Positions 32,360-43,009 of a DNA stretch of 64,000 nucleotides are shown piece by piece. Below the pieces are notes generated by a model. The model worked only from the letters and a program-made list of their open reading frames with translations, had not been told where the DNA came from and made no database searches. Positions within the stretch are counted from its first letter, which is position 1, and each line of letters starts with the position of its first letter. Position numbers and translations under genes: made by a program. Source of the DNA: Isoetes taiwanensis (taxonomy: Eukaryota; Streptophyta; Lycopodiopsida; Isoetales; Isoetaceae); contig JAJEKV010000019.1 in NCBI GenBank assembly GCA_021234155.1, forward strand, positions 184,001 through 248,000, read 5' to 3'.

Positions 32360-33893
32360 ATTAGTCACGGACGCGTGGAATGGGCATATGTGTGGAGTTT
32401 GTAGTGAAATAAAGACTTATAAATGTAATCATGTCCATAGATGTAGTGGAAGGCCAGGCATTGCTCATTGACACATGGAATATGCAAACATAATAGAATA
32501 CAAAAAACCCTAAACCAAACTCTTTGGAATTGTCTCCATCTGTAAAAGATATAAGAATAATCACAATATCCTATCCAAACACACAAATCCTACATTTCTA
32601 GCCCTAAAACAGAAACCCTAAGTTTGTGGTATGGTGATATGGTTGATAGCATTGCTTGCTCCATCTAGGAGTTGCATGTTAGATTCTATTTTTTTTAGAA
32701 CTCCGAATATGATAAAGTTGTAAGACCTATATCCTAAAACAAACCCTTTGAAACGGTCTCCATCTTTATCCATCTAACACAACCCATCTTTACCTAACTC
32801 TAAATCATGGTGTGGTGACATAGTTGATCGCGTTGCATGTTCCATCCATGAGTTAGAATTCATATGATAAGATCGTTGTCACTAAATCCTAAAATAATAT
32901 TGAGCAATAAATCTTAAATATGGCACTGGTGTGTGCGAAGAGAGAGAGGGGTCTCTACCTTATTATAGCATCTCTTTCTATGTTCTTTAGTTTGGACAAA
33001 GTGCTATGTACTATGAACATTAAAATATGCAATGTTCGATACTATTCTGTCATAAAATGATGCCATACGCTATCGGCCAAGCATGTTGAAGGGAATTTAA
33101 CTTTTGTAGTGTTACTCCAATCCTGTAATAGTTCAAGTTGTTTGTAAATGGTATGGCATGAATTTATGAAGTTCTTGCTATAATCTAATTGCAACTCTAA
33201 AAATTTATATAAATAAATAAGTAATGGCAATGCTCAAGACTTGATATGATCATCAAAGGGAGGAAATTTGCAAGAGAATTTTGATAGAAAGCAGCATTGG
33301 TTTGAGTTGTAAGCTGAATACAACATCACGGTATAGTACACGTCACTGAGTTCTTGTCAACAATGCAACATTTGATAGCATTTTTTTGACTTGGCATATT
33401 AGTTTCAAATCTCTAATACAAAAGTTTAAAGTGACAACCATTTAAAGTGTTGACAATTAAAATCAAATAGCTCAGAGCATCCAAAGAAACGTCCCAAGAC
33501 CACATTATATAGCACACATAATCTTCACCAAGGGTCAATGACGTGGAGTACATACTTTACTACGGTTTAGATCTTTAGCATGCTGAAGAGACAAATTTTT
33601 TTAATTCTAAGAACACGAATACACAAATTCTAGAAAAGATAAAATAATCAAAGAAGGTTTGGCGGAGTGTATACATAAAAAATCGTCTTCTATCTACTTT
33701 TAAGGAAAATAAATACCAGAACAAAGAGCCGTGTACTCAAAATCCAGTTTCACATGACCACATTATTTTGTAAGCAAACTCCATGAACTGTTTGACCCAA
33801 GCGTATCCTTAAAAACAAAAACGTGATTATATCGTCCAATACAAAAGGTTAACTATTCCCTAAAGCTGCTAAAGAAAAAAAAATCTACAAGGA
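32360..33893. other. Putative body of the second Helitron, non-coding
   Basis: AT-rich. No helicase/Rep gene and no recognisable captured exon. A duplicated phrase near 32,600-32,700 and 32,780-32,860 (GTGGTATGGTGATATGGTTGATAG / ATGGTGTGGTGACATAGTTGATCG) marks an internal tandem duplication of about 185 bp. Confidence 0.4.
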
Positions 33894-34421
33894 TGTAACA
33901 AACCCATGGACTTAGCTTGTATGCGTATTAATTTGTATAGAAAGCCGCGGTGGTATCGTCCATGGGTGTGTTGGGGCGCCATTTATAAAACTAAATAAAA
34001 ACTTTAGCTAAGGTGTGAGCACACTAAATCGGGGAAGGAAAGAATGCGTGGGCTGCCATATAGCGGCAAAATCAAACTACAGGATGCATGTAGCATGCCA
34101 AACTCACCACGGCACGATCACGGGATTGATCTTGCGGGTGTTCTTAGGGCAAAAGGTATTTAAGAGTGGAAGAGTTGGCGGATGGGCAAAAGGGGAAGAT
34201 CAAAGGGCCAATTAGGCATGGGTGGCCGGGGGTGGTCTTGGGGTTTTGTATATTATGGGTGTGTATTGTGATATGGAAACAATGTGAGTTTTCAAGCATG
34301 TGTGGCCTTGGGCCTATATATATAAATGATTTGATTGTAACTAAACTTGATCAATGAAAGTTCCGCGATTTGATTGGCGTTATTTAGTGTGGCGGCCTAG
34401 GCCAAGGGCTAGGTCCATTTA
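33894..34421 (+). repeat. Gypsy 5' LTR
   Basis: Starts TGTAACAAACCC and shares almost all its sequence with 38,921-39,493. A run of about 40 bases (AACTTAAAACCTTAATAAATTG...) present in the 3' LTR is missing here. A TATA box (CTATATATATAAATG) lies at about 34,313-34,327. Confidence 0.9.
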
Positions 34422-34424
34422 GAT

Positions 34425-34437
34425 TGGTATCGAGCCC
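34425..34437 (+). promoter_or_regulatory. Gypsy primer-binding site
   Basis: TGGTATCGAGCCC, just inside the 5' LTR, close to the initiator-Met tRNA complement TGGTATCAGAGCC. Confidence 0.8.
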
Positions 34438-34553
34438 AAAATTACGACAACCAACGGGCCGTGGGAATTAAGGGTTAGAAACTTAAGTCTCTTTGGAAAG
34501 TAGAGTTGTTTTATGGAAAATAAGCATTGCCATCATTTTCGGTGGTTAGCAAG

Positions 34554-35346
34554 ATGTCGGGGAAAGCGATGATATGATTCGGTGGGGAAGTGGCCTTTGC
34601 TCCTACGATATGCGAAGCAAATTTTGGCAGCCATGCGGCATCGACTTGCCACCATGCAACGGCTGACTTGCCGCCAAGGATCTGACCTTGATGAGGTCAA
34701 CAAGGTTTTAAAGCAATTGAAGATGGAGACATTTAGTGTAAAAGATACCGGGAGGATGTTGATGCTTGGTTAAAAGGGATCGAGTTTTATTTTCAAGTTA
34801 AGAAAATTTCCGACCTATTAAAGGCAACCATTGTCGATATGCTATTGCTTGGACCCGTCAAGATCACGGTGGGAAGAGTATAAGAAGGCTAATCATCTTT
34901 TCACGAGCGGATCACATGGAGTACCTTCAAGGTAGCATTTAAACTCCATTATTTATTTACTTTGGGTTTAAGTTAGAGCAGATGAACAAGTTTTGAATTT
35001 GGTTCAAGAAGATCTGATGAGAGGAGGTATCGCCAATGCATTTAGGGCATTACAACCGTATGGACCCACTATGGCGGTGGCCCAATTAGGCGACAAGTTT
35101 ATTCATGGGCTCAAGCCATAGTTGACTTTGTTAGTTGGAGGGGTAACCTATCCCGACTTAGAAGAAGCTATCCGAGTCTCCAAGTTCAAAGAGCAAGTTC
35201 AGAGTCGGATCACCAAAAGCCGAGAGGAAACCACCCAAAAGGAGTACCCTCATAAGCGAGAGAGAGAGATCTTTAAAATTACGGAGATACTTCGGGGAAA
35301 TACACGTCCTACTCAAGAGAGGCGGTCAAATGGACCAAACCGATGA
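34554..35346 (+). pseudogene. Gypsy Gag
   Basis: Broken frames starting MSGKAM. The recognisable Gag segment VDAWLKGIEFYFQVKKISDL lies near 34,760-34,820, and the C-terminal half (35,122-35,346) has DLEEAIRVSKFKEQVQSRI. At least five stops or shifts interrupt it. Confidence 0.75.
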
Positions 35347-35381
35347 GTTAGAGGAGCGAGGAACGTTGCCGCGGAGAAAGA

Positions 35382-35783
35382 TTGTGTTATTATTGTAAAG
35401 AAGCTGGGCATATTTCAGCTCATTGTCCTAGAAAGTGGCAAAATAGGGGCAATGCAGGACTGCAAGCTAGTAGTGGGAACCCAGGAGACTGGAATAGGCC
35501 AATAACGAGTACACCAAGTGTTAGTGGACCTCAGAATACTCGTACGGAGGAGAGGCCTCCACGAGCTAAAGCAGTCACATTGGAGGAAGGGAGGGCGGCC
35601 GGATATGCGTGCATATGCCATTGGTGGAGATCTGGCTTGAGTATATTTGCTCTTGGCGTTATCCATCTACCCATTCGAGCGCAACCTTTTCATTTTCGAT
35701 TGGCGGTGGTAGCACACACAATTTTATTTCGTCTAGATTGGTTGCTTTCGGATGGGTTTGAATGTCATTACCGCGAATCCTAG
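35382..35783 (+). pseudogene. Gypsy zinc knuckle and protease region
   Basis: Opens with CYYCKEAGHISAHC, a perfect C-x2-C-x4-H-x4-C nucleocapsid knuckle. The following protease segment is degraded. The recognisable HGVLD-type active site is lost or out of frame. Confidence 0.75.
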
Positions 35784-35806
35784 ATGCGTAGAGTTAGCGA
35801 GATGGT

Positions 35807-37408
35807 GTGATTAAGATGTCGGATGGATTTGTGCCTCGCTTGGACTTTAAACTTTGTGGGCTAAAGTTTCATACTAACTTTGAAGTCCTTGATCTGGGTA
35901 AGTATGATTTAATCCTCGGAATGGCCTGGTTGAAAGCCGTAGGGGCCTATATCGACTGTAAAGGCAAGGCTGTTCTTTGCACGTTGTCAAATGGTTCTAT
36001 CAAGAGATTGGGTAGTCGCCCTATGCTCTCTGGGCCTTCCATGTTGACCTGCAAGCAGGCAAAGCACTATTTGCGCAAGGGAGGAATCATGTATGTTGGA
36101 ATGATAAGTAAAGCTGCAGAAATGCAAGAAACTATTGTTCCAAAAGCTATTCAGGAGGTGTTAGAAAAATTCAGGGACGTGTTTCCTGACAAATTAACAG
36201 AACTGCCTCCCTTTCGTGAGGTGAATCACGATATTGAATTGCTTCCAGGATCTGCACCACCTTCGCGACCTCCCTATCGTTTTAATGTGGTAGAGATGGC
36301 AGAGCTTAAAAAGCAGCTTGAGGAATTGGTAGAGCAAGGCTTTATTAGGCCTAGCACATCTCCATTTGGAGCTCCTGTCTTATTTGTAAAGAAGAAGGAT
36401 AGAAGTCTGCGTTTGTGTGTAGACTATAGGCTGTTGAATCAGGTAACTATCAAGAATGGTTACGCTTTACCACGAGTGGATGATCTATTTGATCAATTAA
36501 GTGGTAGCAAGTTCTTTTCAAAGATTGACTTGCGATCTGGCTACCACCAGATCCGGATTAAGGAAGAGGATATCCCTAAAACTGCTTTTTGCATCAGATA
36601 TGGCCATTATGAATTTGTGGTAATGCCATTTGGGCTTACCAATGCACCAGCCACTTTTATGAGGCTTATGAATGATGTTTTTCGAGCTCATCTTGACCAA
36701 TTTGTGCTTGTGTTTTTCGACGATATTTTGATTTATTCCAAAACACTTGAAGAGCATGTTGAACATTTGCGCTCAGTTTTGCAGCTCTTAAGGCAACATA
36801 AGCTTTATGGTAAGCTTTCCAAATGCAATTTTGCTCACGAGCAGTTGATTTATTTAGGCCATGTTGTCTTCAACAAGGAAATTGAGCCGGATCCTGAAAA
36901 GGTAAAAGCTATACAAGAATGGCCACAACCTCAATCTGTAAGGGAAATCCGAGCATTCATAGGATTAGCTGGGTATTATCGCAAGTTTGTAAAGCATTTT
37001 TCCAGGAAAGCAGCTCCATTGACCATCCTACTTCAAAAAGATTTAGCATTTCAATGGTCAGAGATATGCAACCAAAGTTTTCAAATTTTAAAAGATGCCT
37101 TGACGCATGCAGCAATTTTAAAAATTCCATCTATGAAGCGAGATTTTTGTGTGGCAACTGATGCCTCTGGCACTGGGATTGGATGTGCTATATTACAAGA
37201 TGGCCATGTGTGTGTCCCAACCCATGATTTGGAAATGCTTGCAATTGTTCACGCCTTAAAGTTATGGAGGCATTATCTTTTGGGTAGGAAATTTTTCCTC
37301 AAGACTGATCACCAGAGTCTTAAGTATTTCCTGACGCAGCCTCGGCTAAATAATTGCCGTAAAGCGATGGATGCAATTCTTGCGGGGAATATGATCCGGG
37401 AAAGATAA
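35807..37408 (+). pseudogene. Gypsy Pol: protease end, RT and RNase H
   Basis: A 533-codon frame, the longest of this element. Residues 34-42 (DLILGMAWL) are the end of the protease. RT spans about 165-350 with [41 protein letters not shown] and the catalytic FFDD at 303-306. RNase H begins near 445 ([12 protein letters not shown]). About 20 residues expected between AILQDG and PTHDLEMLA are deleted, and the end ([14 protein letters not shown]) has lost the link to the integrase by a further deletion and frameshift. The RT core itself looks intact. Confidence 0.9.
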
Positions 37409-37413
37409 CATAA

Positions 37414-38310
37414 TTGCAGATGCGTTGTCCCGGTCATACTATCTTTGCCATTAGTGTTGCTAATACGCAATGGGACAGCAATCTCACATTTGTTGATCGG
37501 GAGGATTCTTATTTCCAGCCCATAGTAGCAGCACTTGAGCAAGGGGAAAACAAGAATCCTTATAAGATTGAAGCATCCAAGTTATTCTACCACAATCGGT
37601 TGTGCATACCGGATAATGCCGAGCTTAAACAGCAGATTATGAAAGAAGCTCATACGGGTCATCTAGGAGTTCAGAAAACTCTTCGTAAGGTCTGCAAGCA
37701 GTTCTTTTGGCCTAGCATGAAGAAGGAAATTTTAAGCTACGCGGCCATATGTTTACCATGTCAGAAGGTGAAAGCCTCTCATCAAAAGCTCCCAAGGGAA
37801 TTGCAGCCCTTAGATATTCCCGATGCAAAATGGGAAAGTATAGGTATGGATTTTATTGTGGGATTGCCTAAGACACGAGCAGGATATGATTCCATCTATG
37901 TAGTAATGGATCGTCTCACCAAGCAAGCCCACTTTATGCCAACCAAAATCACAGCTACTGCTGCGGATATTGCTAAGATTTTCATCAAGGATATATTCCG
38001 TCTGCATATGCCTAAGGTTATTGTGTCAGACCGAGACACACGCTTTGTTGGTCAGTTTTGGCAAGCATTGTTCCATGGAGTTGGAACCCAATTAAGGATG
38101 AATACAGCCTATCATTCTCAAACCAATGGTCAAGTTGAAAGAGTTAATCAGGTTGTCGAAGACATGCTTCGGATGTATGTTCCCGAACATCCGCACACTT
38201 GGGAATCTTATCTGTACTTAGTTGAGTTTGCCTACAACAATACATATCAAGATTCCATAAAAATGAGCCCATTTGAAGCAGTATATGGGCAAGAATGCCG
38301 ATACCCTTGA
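37414..38310 (+). pseudogene. Gypsy integrase
   Basis: A 298-codon frame. The HHCC zinc finger is present (His80, His83, Cys113, Cys116), then the catalytic D-D-E: Asp146 (GMDFIVGLP), Asp206 (VSDRDTRF) and Glu242 (TNGQVERVNQ), with the usual 35-residue gap between the last two. The frame ends at PFEAVYGQECRYP, where the C-terminal domain should continue; a stop at 38,308 cuts it. Integrase joins element cDNA to the genome. Confidence 0.9.
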
Positions 38311-38505
38311 CTTGGTGTAGTCCGCAGTGTAAAGTTGATTTGGTCCAGACCATGGGGGAGGATATTGGCACACAGTTCCGCATTATTAGACAAAATATTG
38401 CCAAAGCGAGTAGCAGAGCAAAAGCAATATGCGGATAAGCGGAGAAGACCTTTAGAATTCAGGAGAATGATATGGTGTTCTGAAGATTAACCTAAGCGGG
38501 GTACA

Positions 38506-38902
38506 TTGAAGTTTAAGAAAGGCGGCAAGCTAGCACCTAGATATCACGAGGTTCTTTTTAAAATCATGAGAGGATCGGCAAGGCCGCATACCGATTTGGA
38601 ATTGCCTATTGGCGTCAAGGTCCATAATGTATTCCATGTTAGCAACTTATGCAAGTATCTCATTGATCCATCACATATCACCCCGCCGGGATAACTTGGT
38701 TGCAGATAGAAGAGACACTTTCATGATAAAGCCTCAAGCAATTTTGCGAGTTGATACTAGGATCTTGAGGAATCGCACCATCGAGAAATACCTAGTCCAA
38801 TGGGTAGGATATCCATGCAAGAAGATCGACATGGGAAGACGGCCCGACAAGTTCAAGAAGTTATATCAGGCATTTCCCATAACTCATGAGGACATGAGTT
38901 AA
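38506..38902 (+). pseudogene. Gypsy integrase C-terminus with chromodomain-like tail
   Basis: The first frame (38,506-38,694) has LELPIGVKVHNVFHVSNLCK, the GPY/F-type end. The second (38,609-38,902) has PQAILRVDTRILRNRTIEKY then LVQWVGYPCKKIDM, the pattern of a plant chromovirus chromodomain (IxxxRxxxxRNRxxxxYLVxWxGYP). A one-base shift separates them. Chromodomains target integration to heterochromatin. Confidence 0.8.
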
Positions 38903-38907
38903 TTTTT

Positions 38908-38920
38908 ACAAAGGTGAGAA
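38908..38920 (+). promoter_or_regulatory. Gypsy polypurine tract
   Basis: ACAAAGGTGAGAA directly before the 3' LTR start TGTAACA. Confidence 0.65.
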
Positions 38921-39493
38921 TGTAACAAACCCGGGGACTTAGCTTGTGTCCATATTAATTTGTATAGAAACACGATGGTATCGTCCATGGGTGTGTTGGG
39001 GGCCATTTAAAACTAAATAAAAACTTTAGCTAAGGTAACTTAAAACCTTAATAAATTGAATGCTAAAAGTGTGAGCACACTAAATCAGAGGAAGGAAAGA
39101 ATCGTGGCTGCCAGATATCGGCAGGATTTTGCTTACAGATGCATGTAGCATGCCAAACTCACCATCTGGCCTGATCCTGGGATTGATCTTGCCAGGTGTT
39201 CTTAGGCCAAAAGGTATTTAAGAGTAGAAGAGTTGGCGGATGGGCAAAAAGGGGAAGATCAAAGGGCCAATTAGGCATGGGTGTGACGGGGTGGATTTGG
39301 GGTTTTTGTATATTATGGGTGTGTATTGTGATATGGAAACAATGTGAGTTTTTCCAAGCATGTGTGGCCTTGGGCCTATATATGTAAATGATTTGATTGT
39401 AACCAAACTTGATCAGTGAAAGTTCACGATTTGATTGTCTCTATTCGCGTTATTTAGTGTGACGGCCTAGGCCAAGGGGCTAGGTCCGTTTCA
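38921..39493 (+). repeat. Gypsy 3' LTR
   Basis: Begins TGTAACAAACCC. It matches the 5' LTR with a handful of substitutions and small indels, including its own TATA-like CCTATATATGTAAATG near 39,376-39,391. Confidence 0.9.
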
Positions 39494-39623
39494 AGGGATG
39501 CTTGGAGAAAGCATCGCACAATATTATTGGAGGATTGAACAAAAGCTTAGAAAAGGTTCTTCTAGATTAAATCATGCAAAGTGGCTTCGGCTCCTTAAAA
39601 CCTAAACATGAAACAATCAAATG

Positions 39624-39680
39624 AAACAAGGTCTGCAAGACGGAGGAGGGTTGCCCTCCATGGCGGGGGGTGAGGTGGCT
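39624..39680 (+). repeat. GGAGGGTTGCCCTCC repeat, copy 2
   Basis: AACAAGGTCTGCAAGACGGAGGAGGGTTGCCCTCCATGG, then GAGGTGGCTTAAA. It is the plus-strand counterpart of 23,635-23,692. Confidence 0.7.
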
Positions 39681-41254
39681 TAAATCATAGTCCAAAGTCA
39701 TGTTTTGACAATCAATTCAAGTTGCTACTTCTAGACAATAGAATACTTGATACCATGACTTTATGGAAATTGGCCTGAAGAAATCTTTGGTGCTCGACAT
39801 GGAACAAGTATTGCAGGAGCATAAGGACAAATCTAATAGAGCAGAGAATGGAAATACATGTCTTGTCAGCAAAGAAATGAGGGAACTCCTTGAAGATCTC
39901 TTTTTATTTTTCTTTTGATATTTTATGCCATATCCATAGAACCTTTTGTTCATTTATAGTTCAAATTGCAAACGCATTTTCTATTTTAGCATATTAAATA
40001 TGAGATTGAAAACAAGAGGTTTCTATGTGATGCCATTTTGTCTCAAACTTTATCATGTTATATTACATACAACTCATTAATAATAACGTGCTCTTAATGT
40101 ATAATCATATAGAAGGTCCCTTGAAGGTGAGGCGTTTTCTATTATACTATTTGACAAGGAGTTAATTTGAATCGGTTTTCTTTCATGCAAGTTCTCCAAC
40201 TTAACACCGCACACTATTACTAGTAAAGCTCCTAATTTCTTAACAACTGCTTTGCCGTTACTAGTAAAGCTCCTAATTTGATAGCCTACGTAACGTAAGT
40301 CATGCCCCAACAAAAAGTAAGTGGGAGAGATTTGAACCGGTTTCCATCGCGATAAATGTCAGACGTGGGCATGTTATAGTCAGCCTTAAATGGCAAAAAG
40401 CCCGCTAAGCCCACAAAAACACCGTGTAAATTTTTTTTGGTGTTGCTATAACATGTCAAAGACATGAATATTCCCGTGGCTATAACATGACGGCGTCCAA
40501 TATATATGGCACTCCGGTTTGAACCTCTATCACTTTGAAAATAACATTAGTCGGATTGGAATAGATACGATTTTACTTCTTGCCACCCATTAACTCTTAG
40601 AGCCGGTGTGAGTCAAGCACATCCATGCTTGGTCATAAGCTTTTAGAAGACGAAATCAAGCTTAGGGGGAGTTTTCCAGGGACTACCAGTTATCGACTGG
40701 TTTTGAATCGTATCTCCGACGTCTTAGAAGTTGGAAACACGACACACCTTACGTCGTAGACAACGTTTTATGTGTGACGTGAGAGCAACGATATGACAAC
40801 ATTACACCGACGCCGTGGGCGCCATAAAATGATGTTTTACCCAATTCAACTATAGGTCCAGGGAGAGATGTGATGAAGCAAAGCGAGAACAAGGCGTAAC
40901 ACGGCATGGCATAATCAAAGGTCTGATAGGAGACAGATAAACTGGAAAGACTGCTATAGCTATTGATACCATATCGAACTAGAAAAGAATCAACGCACAG
41001 GGCATGCAGCGATCGGGTAGAAATGCCTAATCGTGGTATAATTAGTTAAGATTCCTCTAGAAGCGGGTGTTATTTTTGAGCCCCCTTCAAAATATTATTA
41101 AACAAGTTACCAATCGATCATGTTCCAATTTCAGCATGTTCTTATGGTTAGAGGGGGGATCTGGGGTGGGGGGTAGGTGAGCAGGCATGGTTTTAGTGTT
41201 ACACTTTATTAGATTATATAAAGATTTATCTAGGTTTCCTAAGACTTTATGGAG
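39681..41254. other. Non-coding stretch
   Basis: I recognise no gene. A 10-base inverted pair (CATGTTATAG / CTATAACATG) occurs near 40,371, 40,447 and 40,480, and CTAGTAAAGCTCCTAATTT is duplicated near 40,219 and 40,260. Confidence 0.4.
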
Positions 41255-41715
41255 TTGCTAAGTTCCCTTAGGTTTTATGAGATTCTCTTAGATTCTATGA
41301 AGATTTCCTAAACTCACTAATAATTCATGAAGACCTTTGCATATTCCAGCTTTTTAGCATATTCCGTTGCAAAGTTTCTATGGTGCAAAGGGGTGCGTGT
41401 AAGTTGCAAGGTTTTTAATGTTAGAATTCCCTTTAGTTTTTTTATGAAGATTGGCCTAGGTTTTCTCAGATAGAATCCCTTAGATTTTATGAAATTCCCT
41501 TAGATTCTATGAAAATTCCCCTAGATCCTCTAAGATATAATGTAGATTCCCTTAGATTCTTGAGGGATGTTATGCAGATTCTTTTAGATTTTATAAGAAT
41601 CTACAAGATTCCATTAAGACGCCCTAGATTCTCAAAGATTTTATGAAGGTTCTTCTAGATTCCTTTAGACTTTATGAGATTCCTTAGATTTTGTTAGATT
41701 CCCCTAGCTTCTCTT
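41255..41715 (+). repeat. Degenerate AGATTCCCTTAGATTCTATGA array
   Basis: About 20 imperfect units of roughly 10 and 21 bases (AGATTC, CCTTAGATT, TTATGA). It is the same family, in opposite orientation, as 23,251-23,445. Confidence 0.75.
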
Positions 41716-42458
41716 TGGGATTACCAATGCATTTTTCGCAAAGGGGTAGGCGCAAGAGGTGAATGTCTAAGTTTACGCCATGGTGGTGCATAGAAGCGTT
41801 TGGGTAGCAAGGATTTTTCACTAGTTGTGTGGGAGGAGGATAAGATTGTGTTGTAAGGTATTAACGTGGAAGCAGTTGAATGAATAATAATATTGAGGGT
41901 TTTTTTGTAATTATACAATGTAGGTGTGTTGGTGATGCTTCATGTGTTGGTTTTTTGGAGGGGAAGTTGGTTGGGTCTAATAGAATGCGTGAGAAGCTAA
42001 ATAATATGTGCGAGGCATGTACAACTCATTGTTTACGTTTAGTCCCATTGTTAATCTTTTAGCAATTAGTGGATGAATGAATGGATTAGGGTACATTATT
42101 TATTGACAAATTATGGAAATGCAATGATTTAAAAGTTTCAAAAGAGCTCAATGTAGAAGAAAGGTTGTTAAGAGTAGGGTTGATATATGTTAATCAAACG
42201 TAAAAGGCAATATGTTGTTGAAGCCAAGGGTGAAGTATCATAGGCTTTTTGAAGGAGTCATTACGGCATGGGCGTCTTGACTTTTTATTTTCACCAAGTG
42301 TGTATGAAGATCAATAATACATATTTTGTGCACTAAGATACACTTATTAAGGATTGCACTATATTATTCTTGTCATGTAGATGTAAATTGTCGCCCAAAT
42401 GTTGGAACTAAATCATTCCTAGGGACCACATGCAAAATTCTAGCTTCAACCTGTGACC
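41716..42458. other. Non-coding stretch
   Basis: Short unsupported ORFs only. I recognise no conserved domain. Confidence 0.4.
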
Positions 42459-42598
42459 AGTTTTGATGTTGAGCCTTTTGAATCATGTTATTCTTTCTGA
42501 GTAAATCCACATTCGTGTGCCTGAAAGGCACGAAAGAAGAATCTCAATGTGGATTTACTCAGCCTAGTTTTGATGTTGAGCCTTTTGAATCATGTTAT
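42459..42598. repeat. 33-bp direct repeats around a 74-bp foldback
   Basis: The 33-base segments at 42,459-42,491 and 42,566-42,598 are identical (beginning AGTTTTGATGTTGAGCC). Between them lies a foldback: TGAGTAAATCCACATT (42,498-42,513) and its exact complement AATGTGGATTTACTCA (42,546-42,561), with an inner hairpin GTGCCTGAAAGGCAC (42,517-42,531). Confidence 0.85.
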
Positions 42599-42600
42599 CT

Positions 42601-43009
42601 GACAAATCTTGACTTCAATTCCCCACTCTTCTGAAGTTCTAGAACAATATCACAGCCACCCAAAAGCTTTCCTTGGTGGTACAATTGTGGAAATGTTGGC
42701 CACTTTGAATATGATTTAAGCCCTTGCCTTACTTCTTCATCACGTAAAATATCAAAACTACCAAATTGAATACCAATCTCTAAGTGTTGTTACCACCTTA
42801 GAGTGAATCCACAACGTATTGGTGCGGACTACCTTTCATAAACAACATTGTTCGGATAGTTCATAAGCTTCTTCAACCGGTCTTCAATTCCATCCTTCTG
42901 GCAAATTCCTTTCTCAGAAAACAATTCCCTCAGTTCCGCACTTTTATGCATTTCCAAAACAATGTCACACTCACCAACAAGTTCTCCCTTGCAATATAGT
43001 TGGAGAAAT
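42601..43009 (-). pseudogene. GRXS17-like monothiol glutaredoxin fragment
   Basis: No long ORF covers it, but the minus strand reads clearly as a multidomain CGFS glutaredoxin (GRXS17/PICOT type). From a splice acceptor (TTTTCGTAG) at 43,010 it gives LQLYCKGELVGECDIVLEMH and AELRELFSEKGI, the end of one Grx domain, then the linker DGIEDRLKKLMN. A second domain follows with RCGFT where CGFS is expected, [32 protein letters not shown] and [20 protein letters not shown] in the linker and two one-base shifts near 42,795 kill it. GRXS17 carries Fe-S clusters and works in iron and redox control. It ends abruptly at the 33-bp repeat (42,598). Confidence 0.85.

Larger units (their letters stand above)
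33894..39493 (+). mobile_element. Gypsy LTR retrotransposon, chromovirus-like
   Basis: Full structure on the plus strand: 5' LTR, PBS, gag, zinc knuckle, protease, RT, RNase H, integrase, chromodomain-like tail, polypurine tract and 3' LTR. Coding parts have stops, shifts and internal deletions, so it is not autonomous. The chromodomain-like C-terminus and domain order (INT last) place it among plant chromoviruses. The bases before the left LTR (AAGGA) and after the right LTR (AAGGG) are similar but not identical. Confidence 0.92.

Noticed and set aside
42498-42561. microRNA precursor
   Set aside because: The stem is only 16 bp with an inner hairpin and the repeat-flanked setting suggests a DNA rearrangement; kept only as a structural finding.
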